In this document: positions 9,868 through 20,840 of the stretch, in pieces | Layout: each line of letters begins with the position of its first letter | Position numbering within the stretch: the first letter of the stretch is position 1 | Notes under the pieces: generated by a model | Database searches by the model: none | Seen by the model: only the letters and a program-made list of their open reading frames with translations | What the model was told of the DNA's origin: nothing | NCBI RefSeq assembly: GCF_023715525.1 | Contig: NZ_JAMBOG010000019.1 | Span: forward strand, 1-64,000 | Length of the DNA: 64,000 nucleotides | Direction: 5' to 3' | DNA from: Kocuria rosea | GTDB lineage: Bacteria; Actinomycetota; Actinomycetes; Actinomycetales; Micrococcaceae | Program-made: the position numbers and the translations under genes

Positions 9868-10449
9868 TCACTGGGCCACGAGGGTGCGGGCGTAGTCCCG
9901 GTAGGCGTCGCGGTCGAAGCCGGGCAGCAGGCAGGACTGCACCACGTAGCCCTGCAGCACGGACAGGATGGCCTGGGCGAACATGCCGATCCACTCCTGC
10001 GCGGCCATGGCGTCCAGGCCGAGCTGCTCGAGCGCCCACCGGCCGTAGTGCGCCTCGATCCGCCCGCGCACCTGCGCCAGGTGCTCCCCGGCCAGCACTC
10101 CGAGGGCCGGGTCCGTCACGGCCGCTCCCCAGGTGACGAGCAGCAGCCGGGTGGTCCCGGGGTCCGCGTCCAGGCGCTCCAGGAGCCGCACCACCCACTC
10201 GGCGGGGGCGAGGTCCTCCCCGCCCGCCTCGTCCGCGAGGACGCGCCCCAGGGCGTCCCCCGCGGCGGCGAGCACGAGCTCCTGCTTGCTCGGGAAGTGG
10301 TTGTAGAGCGCGCCGGCGGACAGGCCCGTGGCGGCGATGATGCGCTGCATCGACGCGCCGTCGTAGCCGTGCGCGAGGAAGCACGTGCTCGCGGCGGCCA
10401 CGATCTCCCGCCGCCGCCGCTCCCTGTGCTGCTCGCTCACCCGCGCCAC
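9868..10449 (-). CDS. TetR family transcriptional regulator
   Basis: A 193-residue repressor-type protein. The N-terminal helix-turn-helix is clear: RREIVAAASTCFLAHGY, then TGLSAGALYNHFPSKQELV (about residues 12-55). The rest is an all-helical ligand domain of no specific family. I take GTG at 10449 because TAGACT (10457-10462) ends 7 nt upstream; GTG at 10440 is an alternative. It is divergent from a Gfo/Idh oxidoreductase, with a perfect inverted repeat between them, so it probably represses itself and the oxidoreductase. Confidence 0.9.
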   Translation of the reverse strand: MARVSEQHRERRRREIVAAASTCFLAHGYDGASMQRIIAATGLSAGALYNHFPSKQELVLAAAGDALGRVLADEAGGEDLAPAEWVVRLLERLDADPGTTRLLLVTWGAAVTDPALGVLAGEHLAQVRGRIEAHYGRWALEQLGLDAMAAQEWIGMFAQAILSVLQGYVVQSCLLPGFDRDAYRDYARTLVAQ

Positions 10450-10456
10450 GCCGGAC

Positions 10457-10462
10457 AGTCTA
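10457..10462 (-). promoter_or_regulatory. -10 element of the tetR gene
   Basis: TAGACT on the minus strand, 7 nt upstream of the GTG at 10449, predicts a leaderless mRNA. It lies 5 nt from the palindromic operator at 10468-10481, so the bound regulator would cover the promoter. Confidence 0.5.
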
Positions 10463-10467
10463 GGGGA

Positions 10468-10481
10468 CGAACGGTCGTTCG
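10468..10481. promoter_or_regulatory. TetR-type operator
   Basis: CGAACG-GT-CGTTCG is a perfect 6-bp inverted repeat with a 2-nt centre, the usual shape of a TetR operator. It sits 18 nt upstream of the tetR start and 50 nt upstream of the divergent oxidoreductase start. Confidence 0.75.
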
Positions 10482-10531
10482 ATCGCCGGGACGCCGCCGC
10501 ACCCGGCCCGGCGGCGTGGCACAATGCGACG

Positions 10532-11647
10532 ATGCTGCCCCAGACCTCCTCCGCCGCATCCGCCGCCCTGGCCCCCTTCGCCGACGCCGCGCTCGACGCC
10601 GCCCACCTCGAGGACCCGCTGGCCCCGACGGGCCGCACCCTGGGGTGGGGCGTGGTCAGCACCGCGGCCATCGCGGAGAAGGTCGTCCCGGACATCGCCG
10701 CCCTGCCCGACGCGCGCCTGGTGGCCGTCAGCTCCCGCGCGCAGGACCGCGCCGAGGACTTCGCCCGCCGGCACGGCGTGGAGCGCGCGTACGGGGACAC
10801 GGACGGGGCGACGGGCCTGGACCGGCTCGCGGCCGACCCGGACGTGGAGATCGTCTACGTCGCCACCCCGCACGGCTACCACCACCGCGACGTCTCCGCG
10901 CTGCTGCGCGCCGGCAAGCACGTGGTCTGCGAGAAGGCCCTGGCCATGACCGCCGCCGAGGTCCGCGACCTCACGCGGCTCGCCCGCGCCCAGGGGGTGT
11001 TCCTCATGGAAGCCGTGTGGACCCGGATGACCCCCGGCTTCCGCACCGCCATGGGCTGGGTGCGGGAGGGCCGGCTCGGCCGGGTGCGCTCGGTCGAGGG
11101 CACCATCGGGATGCACCGGCCGGTCGACCCCGAGCACCGGCTGTTCCGCAACGCCGACGGCGGCGGCGTGCTGCTGGACATGATGGTCTATCCGCTCACC
11201 TGGACCGCGGCGGTGCTCGGCTCCCCCCGGAGCTGGAGCGTGCTGGCGGAGGTCGGGCCCACGACCGTGGACGTGGACACCGCCCTCACCCTGGACTTCG
11301 ACCACGGCCGCGCCCACGTGAGCGGGACGCTGGCCACGACGGTCCCGCACCAGGTGACGATCAGCGGCACCGGCGGCTGGCTGCGGGTGGACGGCCGGAT
11401 CAACTGCCCGCACACCCTGGTGCTGCAGACGGCCGAGCGGCAGCGCGCCGGCGCCGCGCCCGTCGTCGAGCACGTCGCCGTGACGGGCGCGGGCTACGTC
11501 TTCGAGATGCGCGAGGCCACGCGCTGCGTCCAGGAGGGCCTGCTCGAGTCGCCGATCATGCCGTGGGCCGACTCGCTGGAGCTCGTGGAGCTGTTCGACC
11601 GCGTCCGGGCGGAGATCGGCGTCGGCTACCCCAACGACGCGCGCTGA
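10532..11647 (+). CDS. Gfo/Idh/MocA family oxidoreductase
   Basis: NAD(P)-dependent sugar or polyol dehydrogenase-like protein, 371 residues. The Rossmann segment starts at about residue 38 (TLGWGVVSTAAIAEKVVPDI). VVCEKALAMTAAE holds the conserved EK(P) motif, here with Ala replacing Pro, followed by FLMEAVWTRMTP and the C-terminal beta-sheet domain. Related to glucose-fructose oxidoreductase and dihydrodiol dehydrogenase. CACAAT (10520-10525) lies 6 nt before the ATG. Its only visible regulation is by the divergent TetR protein. The substrate is unknown. Confidence 0.9.
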   Translation: MLPQTSSAASAALAPFADAALDAAHLEDPLAPTGRTLGWGVVSTAAIAEKVVPDIAALPDARLVAVSSRAQDRAEDFARRHGVERAYGDTDGATGLDRLAADPDVEIVYVATPHGYHHRDVSALLRAGKHVVCEKALAMTAAEVRDLTRLARAQGVFLMEAVWTRMTPGFRTAMGWVREGRLGRVRSVEGTIGMHRPVDPEHRLFRNADGGGVLLDMMVYPLTWTAAVLGSPRSWSVLAEVGPTTVDVDTALTLDFDHGRAHVSGTLATTVPHQVTISGTGGWLRVDGRINCPHTLVLQTAERQRAGAAPVVEHVAVTGAGYVFEMREATRCVQEGLLESPIMPWADSLELVELFDRVRAEIGVGYPNDAR

Positions 11648-11765
11648 GGCGCACGGAGGCCCACCAGGTCGCGCGGCGGCACGCCCAGGGCGACCCGGTT
11701 CGCCCTGGGCGATGGAGCCTGTCATCTGTTGCCCGCCGATCGGGGCGGGGATATCATTTTTCACA

Positions 11766-11786
11766 GTTGAGTTGATCGGACTCAAC
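11766..11786. promoter_or_regulatory. HAIR element (HspR operator)
   Basis: GTTGAGT-N7-ACTCAAC, perfect 7-bp arms. It matches the HspR-associated inverted repeat CTTGAGT-N7-ACTCAAG except for the outermost base pair, and lies 45 nt upstream of the hsp20 start. HspR itself is not encoded in this window. Confidence 0.85.
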
Positions 11787-11830
11787 TAAGTGTCAGAGAC
11801 ATTGCTCATCCGGTTCAGGAGATGATGACC

Positions 11831-12334
11831 ATGGCTACGATGTTTACCCCGTTCAACGACTTCGACCGCCTCGCGGCGTCCATCCTGGCCCGCCCGGGCC
11901 TGCGGGAGATGCCCATGGACCTGTACCGCGCCGGCGACGAGTACATCCTGCGCGCGGACCTGCCGGGCATCGACCCGGGCAGCGTCGACGTCGACGTCGA
12001 CGGCCAGCTGCTGACCATCCGGGCCGAGCGGAAGCTGCCCGAGGTCCACGACGTCCAGTGGATCACCCGGGAGCGGCAGAGCTCCTCGTTCGTCCGCCAG
12101 CTCAACCTGGGGCAGGGCGTCGACATCCAGAACATTGCCGCGACCTACGACAACGGCGTGCTCACGGTGACCATCCCGGTCACCGCCCAGGCCAAGCCGC
12201 GCAAGATCCAGGTGGTCTCCGGCCAGGGCGAGCAGCAGGCCCTGGGCCAGACGCAGTCCGGGGAGGAGGACCGCGTGATCGGCGAGGGCGAGCTGGTCAA
12301 CGGTTCCGGCTCCACCCAGTCCACCGAGGGCTGA
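11831..12334 (+). CDS. Small heat shock protein, Hsp20 family
   Basis: ATP-independent holdase chaperone of 167 residues. The alpha-crystallin domain spans about residues 30-125, with LYRAGDEYILRADLPGI at its start and the GVLTVTIPV motif near its end, where the usual A-x-x-x-N-G-V-L-T-V pattern is clear (TYDNGVLTV). The tail is Gln/Ser/Gly-rich. Three in-frame ATGs occur; AGGAG at 11817-11821 is 9 nt from the third (11831) but abuts the first, so 11831 is preferred. The HAIR operator indicates heat-inducible HspR control. Confidence 0.93.
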   Translation: MATMFTPFNDFDRLAASILARPGLREMPMDLYRAGDEYILRADLPGIDPGSVDVDVDGQLLTIRAERKLPEVHDVQWITRERQSSSFVRQLNLGQGVDIQNIAATYDNGVLTVTIPVTAQAKPRKIQVVSGQGEQQALGQTQSGEEDRVIGEGELVNGSGSTQSTEG

Positions 12335-14671
<2,337 letters not shown>

Positions 14672-14679
14672 ACCGTTCC

Positions 14680-14715
14680 CGCGGGCGCCGCGCCGAGCAC
14701 GACGCGGCGCCCGCG
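14680..14715 (+). terminator. First terminator hairpin after icd
   Basis: Perfect 13-bp stem CGCGGGCGCCGCG / CGCGGCGCCCGCG with a 10-nt loop, 9 nt after the icd stop. Confidence 0.7.
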
Positions 14716-14716
14716 G

Positions 14717-14764
14717 CACAGCGCAGCGGCCGCATCCGTTCCCGGATGCGGCCGCTGTGCTGTG
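14717..14764. terminator. Second, bidirectional terminator icd/purH
   Basis: A 15-bp perfect stem (14724-14738 with 14743-14757, TTCC loop) extends by 7 more pairs with one mismatch. It lies between convergent icd and purH and can serve both. Confidence 0.7.
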
Positions 14765-14774
14765 CCGGGAGGGC

Positions 14775-16385
14775 TCAGTGGAAGAAGTGCCGCGCCCCGG
14801 TGAAGTACATGGTCACCCCGGCGGCCTCGGCCGCGGCCACGACCTCCTCGTCACGGATCGAGCCGCCGGGCTGGACCACCGCGCGCACTCCGGCGTCGAG
14901 CAGCACCTGCAGGCCGTCGGCGAACGGGAAGAACGCGTCCGAGGCCGCGACCGCGCCCCGGGCCCGCTCCGCGCCGTCCTCGCCGAGGCTGTTGGCGCGC
15001 TCGACGGAGAGCCTGCAGGAGTCCACGCGGTTGACCTGGCCCATGCCGATGCCCACGGAGGCGCCGTCGTGCGCGAGCAGGATCGCGTTGGACTTCACCG
15101 GGCGCAGGGCCTTCCACGCGAAGGCCAGGTCGGCGAGCGTGCGCTCGTCGGCCGGGGCGCCCGCGGCGAGGGTCCAGTTCGCCGGGTCGTCGCCCGCGGC
15201 GTCGAGCCGGTCGGTGACCTGGAACAGCGCTCCGCCGGAGATCTGCCGGTACTCGAGGGCGTCGCGCTCGAAGCCTTCCGGCAGCTCGAGCAGGCGCACG
15301 TTCTTCCGGGTCCGCAGGATCTCCAGGGCCTCCGGCTCGAAGCCGGGCGCCACGACGACCTCGGTGAAGATGTCCTTGACGGTCTCGGCCATGGCCCGGG
15401 TCACGGGGCGGTTGGCGGCGATCACCCCGCCGTAGGCCGAGAGCGGGTCGCACGCGTGGGCCTTGCGGTGGGCGTCGGCGATCGGGTCGGCGGCACCGGG
15501 GCCGGCCACCGCCACGCCGCAGGGGTTGTTGTGCTTGACGACGGCCACGGCCGGCTCGTCGAAGTCGTAGGCGGCGCGCAGGGCGGCGTCGGCGTCCACG
15601 TAGTTGTTGTAGGACATCTCCTTGCCGTGCAGCTGGTCGGCCTGGGCGATCCCGGGGGACGCCGCCTCGTCGACGTACAGGGCGCCCTTCTGGTGGGGGT
15701 TCTCGCCGTAGCGCAGCGAGGCCGAGCGCTGGAAGGCGAGCCCCGCGTACGGCGGCCAGAAGTTGGCGTCCTCGTCCTGCTCGAACTGCTGCATGGTCCA
15801 GGTGGCCACGGCGGTGTCGTAGGCGGCGGTGTGGGCGAACGCCGCGGCCGCCAGCCGGCGACGGGCCCGCAGGTCGAAGCCCCCGGAGGCGGCGGCCTCG
15901 ACGACCTCCCCGTAGGAGGCGGGGTCCACGACGACGGAGACGGCCGCGTGGTTCTTGGCGGCGGCGCGGACCATGGACGGGCCGCCGATGTCGATCTGCT
16001 CCACGACCTCGTCCTGCGCCGCCCCGGAGCGGACGGTCTCCACGAAGGGGTAGAGGTTGACGACGACGAGGTCGAAGGGCTCGATGTCGAGCTCCGCGAG
16101 CTGGTCCAGGTGCTCCTGCTTGCGGCGGTCGGCGAGGATGCCGGCGTGCACGCGCGGGTGGAGGGTCTTGACCCGGCCCTCCAGGCACTCCTGGAAGCCG
16201 GTCACCTCCGAGACCTCGGTGACGGGGACCCCCGCCTCGGCGATGCGCCGCGCCGTGGACCCGGTCGAGACGATCGCCACGCCGGCCTCGTGCAGGCCGC
16301 GGGCGAGGTCCTCCAGTCCCGTCTTGTCGTAGACGGACACCAGGGCTCGTCGGATGGGCACGCGGTCGGGCTGGGTGAGGCTCAC
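14775..16385 (-). CDS. purH: AICAR transformylase / IMP cyclohydrolase
   Basis: Bifunctional enzyme for the last two steps of IMP synthesis, 536 residues. The N-terminal methylglyoxal-synthase-like cyclohydrolase domain shows [30 protein letters not shown] and [17 protein letters not shown]. The transformylase domain shows [27 protein letters not shown], the catalytic KHNNPCGVA and RPVKSNAIL. The GTG at 16385 has GGAGA 5 nt upstream. It follows purN on the minus strand with a 78-nt gap. It uses 10-formyl-THF, linking it to folD and purU elsewhere in the window. Confidence 0.97.
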   Translation of the reverse strand: MSLTQPDRVPIRRALVSVYDKTGLEDLARGLHEAGVAIVSTGSTARRIAEAGVPVTEVSEVTGFQECLEGRVKTLHPRVHAGILADRRKQEHLDQLAELDIEPFDLVVVNLYPFVETVRSGAAQDEVVEQIDIGGPSMVRAAAKNHAAVSVVVDPASYGEVVEAAASGGFDLRARRRLAAAAFAHTAAYDTAVATWTMQQFEQDEDANFWPPYAGLAFQRSASLRYGENPHQKGALYVDEAASPGIAQADQLHGKEMSYNNYVDADAALRAAYDFDEPAVAVVKHNNPCGVAVAGPGAADPIADAHRKAHACDPLSAYGGVIAANRPVTRAMAETVKDIFTEVVVAPGFEPEALEILRTRKNVRLLELPEGFERDALEYRQISGGALFQVTDRLDAAGDDPANWTLAAGAPADERTLADLAFAWKALRPVKSNAILLAHDGASVGIGMGQVNRVDSCRLSVERANSLGEDGAERARGAVAASDAFFPFADGLQVLLDAGVRAVVQPGGSIRDEEVVAAAEAAGVTMYFTGARHFFH

Positions 16386-16463
16386 AGGTTCTCCATGGGT
16401 CTTCGGTGGTGGGTGCCGGCGGGATCCGCCGCACACCAGTTTACGGACCCCGGCCGGGCGCGC

Positions 16464-17045
16464 TCACCGGGCCTCGTGCAGGGCGGACCGGCGGGCCAGC
16501 GCGCCGAGAGTGTCCACCAGCAGCTCCCGTTCGGCGGCCTTGATGCGCTCGTGCAGCCGGTCCTCGTCGTCGTCCGTCAGCACGGGCACGGCCGCCTGGG
16601 CGAGGATCGGGCCGGCGTCGACGTCGGCCACCACCTCGTGGACCGTGACGCCCGTGACCTTCACGCCGTGCGCCAGGGCGTCCCGGACGGCGTGCGCCCC
16701 GGGGAAGGAGGGCAGCAGGGACGGGTGAGTGTTGACGACCCGGCCGGCGAAGGCCTCGACGAACCCGGCGTCGACGATCCGCATGAACCCCGCGAACAGG
16801 ACGCGGTCCGGCGCGTGGTCCTCCACGGCCCGCTGCAGCGCCCGATTCCACTGCGCCCGGTCGGGGTGGTCCCCCGGCCGCACGAGGAACGTCTCCACCC
16901 CCGCGGCCTGCGCGCGCTCGAGGCCGGTGCACGGCTTGTCCGCGCCCACGGCGGCGATCTCGACGTCGATCCGGTCCTCCCGGACGGCGTCGAGGACCGC
17001 CTGCAGGTTGGTGCCGGACCCGGAGACCATGACCACGATGCGCAT
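16464..17045 (-). CDS. purN: Phosphoribosylglycinamide formyltransferase
   Basis: GAR transformylase using 10-formyl-THF, 193 residues. Visible motifs are VSGSGTNLQA near the N-terminus, the active-site THPSLLPSFPGAHAV with the catalytic His, and HEVVADVDAGPILAQ with the catalytic Asp. TAGAAT (17052-17057) ends 6 nt before the ATG, so the message is probably leaderless. It begins a purN-purH unit; the gap before purH contains no strong hairpin. Confidence 0.96.
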   Translation of the reverse strand: MRIVVMVSGSGTNLQAVLDAVREDRIDVEIAAVGADKPCTGLERAQAAGVETFLVRPGDHPDRAQWNRALQRAVEDHAPDRVLFAGFMRIVDAGFVEAFAGRVVNTHPSLLPSFPGAHAVRDALAHGVKVTGVTVHEVVADVDAGPILAQAAVPVLTDDDEDRLHERIKAAERELLVDTLGALARRSALHEAR

Positions 17046-17116
17046 GCCCCGATTCTAGTCGGGCCCCGGAGGGACCCCGGACGGGCACCGGACGGGGGTG
17101 GCCTAGAGTGAACGGC

Positions 17117-17674
17117 ATGGCCCCTCCCCCACCGCCCGTCCGTGACCCTGCCGCGAAGGACGCCCGGCGTGCCGCCGCGATGCGCACGGCGGGCGGCGGC
17201 CTGGTGTGCGCCGTGGTCGCCCTGGCCCTGGTCGGCTCCACCCTGTGGCTCACGGTGGCCGGGCTGGCGGCGGCGGCCCTCGGCACGGCACTGGGCATCG
17301 CGGCGCTCGTGCGCTCCGGCGGCACCGCGCCGCGCCGGCTCGTGGTGGCCGGCGGGGTCGTCGCGATCCTCCTCGGCGGCCTGAGCCTGCTGACCGGCGG
17401 GGCGCGGCTGGCGCTGTGGCCCGTGGCCGAGGCCTACGAGCGCTGCGTCTCCCGCACCCTCACCCTCTCGGGCACCGCCCGGTGCCAGCAGCAGCTGGAG
17501 GACGGCATCTGGTCCTACTTCTCCGGCGGACCGGGATCCGCCGGGGCGTCCTCCGCCACCACCGGCGCGGTCCCCCGGGACGCGGCCTCCCCGGACGCGT
17601 CGACGTCGAACGCCTCGGCGGATCCCGGCACGGCGGCCTCGCCGTCCCCGGCCTCCTGGGCGTCCGCCGCCTGA
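17117..17674 (+). CDS. Small membrane protein, unknown function
   Basis: A 185-residue protein with three hydrophobic helices (about residues 27-47, 52-70 and 79-97). Then comes a short extracytoplasmic-looking region with two cysteines (ERCVSRTL, TARCQQQL) and an Ala/Ser/Pro/Asp-rich tail. TAGAGT (17104-17109) ends 7 nt before ATG 17117, supporting that start over a GTG at 17108. The last 160 nt overlap the 3' end of the convergent DUF6350 gene. No family assigned. Confidence 0.72.
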   Translation: MAPPPPPVRDPAAKDARRAAAMRTAGGGLVCAVVALALVGSTLWLTVAGLAAAALGTALGIAALVRSGGTAPRRLVVAGGVVAILLGGLSLLTGGARLALWPVAEAYERCVSRTLTLSGTARCQQQLEDGIWSYFSGGPGSAGASSATTGAVPRDAASPDASTSNASADPGTAASPSPASWASAA

Positions 17675-19110
17675 GCCGCGCCCCGGGCGGAGCGGTCCGC
17701 GCGCGGGCGCCGCTTCCCGGCCGCGCGCATCGCCCGCCGCGCCGCCGCCTCGGCGCGGCGGCGCCGGCGGTCCTCGCGCCGGGCGGCCGCGCCCTGTGCC
17801 CCGGCCGCCCCGCGGGGCGGGGTGAACGGGGACTCGTGCTCGAGCCAGGGCCCGGCCACGTAGCCGAGCGCCGCCCCCACGGCGACCTCCGCGCCGAACC
17901 AGAGCAGGACCTGGACCCCGTCGGGGCCCACCTCCACGAGCCGGCCCAGTGCCAGGGAGCCCTGCGCGATCCAGCTCAGCGCCATCATCAGCGCGCCCGC
18001 GGCCGCGCCGATGAAGGCGCCGGTCACCAGCGTCGAGAGCGGGAACGTGATCCAGCGGGCCGGCAGCCGGATCGCCATCCAGTCGTCGAGGTGGTTCTCG
18101 CCCTCGCGCAGGAACCACCACCCGGCCAGCACCCCGGCCAGGACGGGCAGCACCACGACGGTCAGGGCCCAGGACGGCAGCTCGGCCGGTGGCAGGGCCG
18201 CGAGCGCGGGCAGCAGGGGCACGGGCCCGGTGGTGGTGCCGAGGGGGGAGGCGTGGGTGCCGGAGCCCAGTTCGAACCCGGCACCCGTCGCCCATGCGAA
18301 GGCGTAGACGGCGAGGTTGGGCAGGTAGCCGAGCTGGAGGCCCGTCAGGGCGGTGTCCCCGGGGGCGCCGGTGCCTAGGCGCTGGTAGACGGCCACGACG
18401 TCGTTCCAGTTCCAGAACAGGGCCGTGCTCAGCAGCGCCGCCCCGATCCCGACCCCGGCGACGGCCGCCAGGAAGCCCGCGCGTAGCACCGCCCAGACGT
18501 ACGAGCCCGCCCACCGGGAGTACTGGCTGGTGCGCTCGACCCACGCCGCGGCGTTGACGCCGATCAGGCCGGGCAGCGAGCGGGAGACGCGGTAGGCCCC
18601 CACGAGGGCGCCCAGCGCCACGGGGACGAGCGGGAACACGGCACCTGCCACGGGGCTCGCCGAGACTTCGTCCGTGCCGAACAGCACGGCCGCCCCGGCC
18701 CCGAGCACGGCGTAGCCGGCCAGCCCGCTGAGGTACGGCTGCCAGAACTGGCCCTCCCAGCAGGCGCGGGCCAGCCGGCGTCCCGCGATCCACGCGAGCG
18801 CGAACGGGACGACGGTCAGGCCGAGGGGCACGAGGTTGAGGGTCCCCGAGGTCGCCGGCAGCCCGGCCCCCGGGTCCAGGGCCACCTGCAGCGGGGCGAG
18901 GTGGGCGAGCAACCACACCTGCCCGGACAGGACGAACCCGCCGGTGAGGCCGAGGCTGTCGAAGCCGTCGGCGAGCCAGACCATGAGCACGGTCAGCAGC
19001 ACCAGGAGGTAGGAGACCAGGGCCACGGAGCCGAGTTCCATCAGGCCCTGGAGCCACAGGGGCATCGGCACGCCGCGGCGGTCGGGGGAAGAGGAGCCTT
19101 GGGTGATCAT
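17515..19110 (-). CDS. DUF6350 family multi-TM protein
   Basis: Polytopic membrane protein of 531 residues with roughly ten hydrophobic helices through residue 420. A strongly basic region follows (RREDRRRRRAEAAARRAMRA), then an acidic Ala/Glu-rich tail. Its position beside purN-purH matches the actinobacterial DUF6350 family, sometimes called cell-division protein PerM-like; that role is not established here. ATG 19110 gives the N-terminus MITQGSSS; GTG at 19128 is also in frame. The 3' end overlaps its convergent neighbour by 160 nt. Confidence 0.85.
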   Translation of the reverse strand: MITQGSSSPDRRGVPMPLWLQGLMELGSVALVSYLLVLLTVLMVWLADGFDSLGLTGGFVLSGQVWLLAHLAPLQVALDPGAGLPATSGTLNLVPLGLTVVPFALAWIAGRRLARACWEGQFWQPYLSGLAGYAVLGAGAAVLFGTDEVSASPVAGAVFPLVPVALGALVGAYRVSRSLPGLIGVNAAAWVERTSQYSRWAGSYVWAVLRAGFLAAVAGVGIGAALLSTALFWNWNDVVAVYQRLGTGAPGDTALTGLQLGYLPNLAVYAFAWATGAGFELGSGTHASPLGTTTGPVPLLPALAALPPAELPSWALTVVVLPVLAGVLAGWWFLREGENHLDDWMAIRLPARWITFPLSTLVTGAFIGAAAGALMMALSWIAQGSLALGRLVEVGPDGVQVLLWFGAEVAVGAALGYVAGPWLEHESPFTPPRGAAGAQGAAARREDRRRRRAEAAARRAMRAAGKRRPRADRSARGAAQAADAQEAGDGEAAVPGSAEAFDVDASGEAASRGTAPVVAEDAPADPGPPEK

Positions 19111-19253
19111 CACCGCCCATCTTCCCACGCCACCCCGGGGGGCACGGCCCCGGGGCCGCCACGGGGCGGTCGGGCGCGGAGTTCACGGTCGCTTCACCGG
19201 GGGGCCACGCGGTGCTGTCCCCCCGGTCGCTCGGGGGCGGCAGGTTCGGTGGC

Positions 19254-20423
19254 GTGAGAGTCGCCCTGGTTGCCGAGCAGTTCCTCCCCCACATGAACGG
19301 TGTCACGCACTCGGTGCTGCGGGTGCTCGAGCACCTGCGCGCCGGCGGCCACGACGTCGTCGTCGTGGCCCCCTCCTACGCCCCGGCGCCCCTCGGGGGC
19401 CTGGTGGAGGACGTCGTCGAGGACCTCGACGGCGTCCCGGTCCACCGGCTGCCCGCCGTCCCGCTGACCGGCTACCCGGACGTGCGCGTGGCCGGGGGCA
19501 CCGTCGCCCGGGTGCGGCGGCTGCTGGAGCGGTTCCGGCCCGACGTCGTCCACGTCGCCTCGCCGTTCGTCCTGGGCCGCCGGGCGATCCTGGCGGCCCA
19601 CCAGCTGGCCGTGCCCTGCGTGGCGGTCTACCAGACGGACGTGCCCGGCTACACCGCCAAGTACGGCGCGCCGTTCCTCGAGCAGCTGCTGTGGGCGCGG
19701 GTGCGGGCCATGCACAACCTCGCGACCCTGACCCTCGCGCCCTCGTCCGCCGCCGTGGGCCAGCTCGTGGAGCACGGTGTCCGCGACGTGCGGATCTGGC
19801 GGCGCGGGGTGGACACCGTCCGGTTCTGCCCGCGGCACCGGGACGAGCAGTGGCGCGAGGAGGTCGCCGCGGGGCGGCGGATCGTCGGCTACGTGGGCCG
19901 GATCGCCCCGGAGAAGCAGGTCGAGGACCTGGCCGCGGTCGCGGACCTGCCGGGCACGCGCCTCGTGGTCGTGGGCTCCGGGCCGGAGGAGGAGTCGCTG
20001 CGCCGCCGGCTGCCGGGCGCCCACTTCGCCGGGTTCCGCACCGGCGCGGACCTGGCCCGGATCATGGCGTCCTTCGACGTCTTCGTCCACCCCGGCGAGT
20101 TCGAGACCTTCTGCCAGACGATCCAGGAGGCCATGGCCTCGGGGGTGCCCGTGGTCGCGACCGGCCGGGGCGGGCCCCTCGACCTCGTGGACTCCTCCCG
20201 CACCGGCTGGCTCTATCCGCCCGGGGACCTGGCCGCCCTGCGGGGCCGGGTCGCGGACCTCGTGGGCGACGACGCGAAGCGGGCCGCGTTCGGCGCGGCC
20301 GCGCACGCCGCGGTCCAGGACCGGACCTGGCACGCGCTCGGCGAGGAGCTCCTGGGGCACTACCGCAGTGCCGTGGAGCTCTCGGCCCGGGCCCGCGCCC
20401 CGCGTCACCGCTGGCCCGTCTGA
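19254..20423 (+). CDS. GT4 glycosyltransferase, MgtA-like
   Basis: A 389-residue GT-B fold glycosyltransferase. The N-terminus VRVALVAEQFLPHMNGVTHS and the motifs VAVYQTDVPGYTAKYG and VHPGEFETFCQTIQEAMASG match the actinobacterial GDP-mannose-dependent mannosyltransferase group (MgtA/PimB-like) that builds lipoglycans at the inner membrane face. The last motif holds the family EX7E pair. The start GTG at 19254 fits the family N-terminus. The exact acceptor is inference. Confidence 0.85.
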   Translation: MRVALVAEQFLPHMNGVTHSVLRVLEHLRAGGHDVVVVAPSYAPAPLGGLVEDVVEDLDGVPVHRLPAVPLTGYPDVRVAGGTVARVRRLLERFRPDVVHVASPFVLGRRAILAAHQLAVPCVAVYQTDVPGYTAKYGAPFLEQLLWARVRAMHNLATLTLAPSSAAVGQLVEHGVRDVRIWRRGVDTVRFCPRHRDEQWREEVAAGRRIVGYVGRIAPEKQVEDLAAVADLPGTRLVVVGSGPEEESLRRRLPGAHFAGFRTGADLARIMASFDVFVHPGEFETFCQTIQEAMASGVPVVATGRGGPLDLVDSSRTGWLYPPGDLAALRGRVADLVGDDAKRAAFGAAAHAAVQDRTWHALGEELLGHYRSAVELSARARAPRHRWPV

Positions 20424-20426
20424 GGG

Positions 20427-20810
20427 TTAGCCGCGGGCGGTCCTCACGTCGAGGACGTCCACCCCCGTGCCGGCGTAGCGCTCCGGCTCGGCGGTGAGCA
20501 CCGTGAGCCCGTGCACGAGCGCGGTCGCGGCGATGAGCCCCGCGACCGGATCGGGCCGGCGAGGAGCGTCCAGCCCGCCCCAGGTGCGGCTGACCAGGGC
20601 GTCCACCGGCAGCACCCGGTCCGGGAAGCGCAGCTCGAGCTGCTCTGCCCACAGCGCCTCGTCCGGCCGCCCGGCCAGGAGCTCGCCGAGCACCGGGGCG
20701 GGGAGGAACATGCGGCGGTGGCCGTGCCGGCGCAGGGCCGCGGCGATCTCCGGGCAGCGGTCCGGGGTGCGCACGCCCAGCAGCACGGAGCGGTCCAGGA
20801 GCAGGTCCAC
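20427..20810 (-). CDS. PIN-domain (VapC-like) protein with altered acidic site
   Basis: A 127-residue PIN-domain protein, the length of a VapC ribonuclease toxin. The first acidic residue is in LLLDRSVLLGV (usual LLVDTSVL), the second in VLGELLAGRP. The third is not in its usual place before the LIAATALVHGLTVLTAE motif: the expected Asp position is Ala, with an Asp three residues further upstream (RRPDPVAGLIAATA). GTG start at 20810, 30 nt after a small upstream gene. A toxin-antitoxin module is likely from context, but activity may be reduced or altered. Confidence 0.72.
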   Translation of the reverse strand: MDLLLDRSVLLGVRTPDRCPEIAAALRRHGHRRMFLPAPVLGELLAGRPDEALWAEQLELRFPDRVLPVDALVSRTWGGLDAPRRPDPVAGLIAATALVHGLTVLTAEPERYAGTGVDVLDVRTARG

Positions 20811-20840
20811 GGCGGTCAGGTCCTCGGCCCGGGGCGGCCG

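Noticed and set aside
18250-18290. tRNA 3' half
   Set aside because: CAGTTCGAACCCGGCACC looks like a T-arm and acceptor strand, but no anticodon arm or matching 5' acceptor lies upstream, and the segment is inside the DUF6350 coding sequence.
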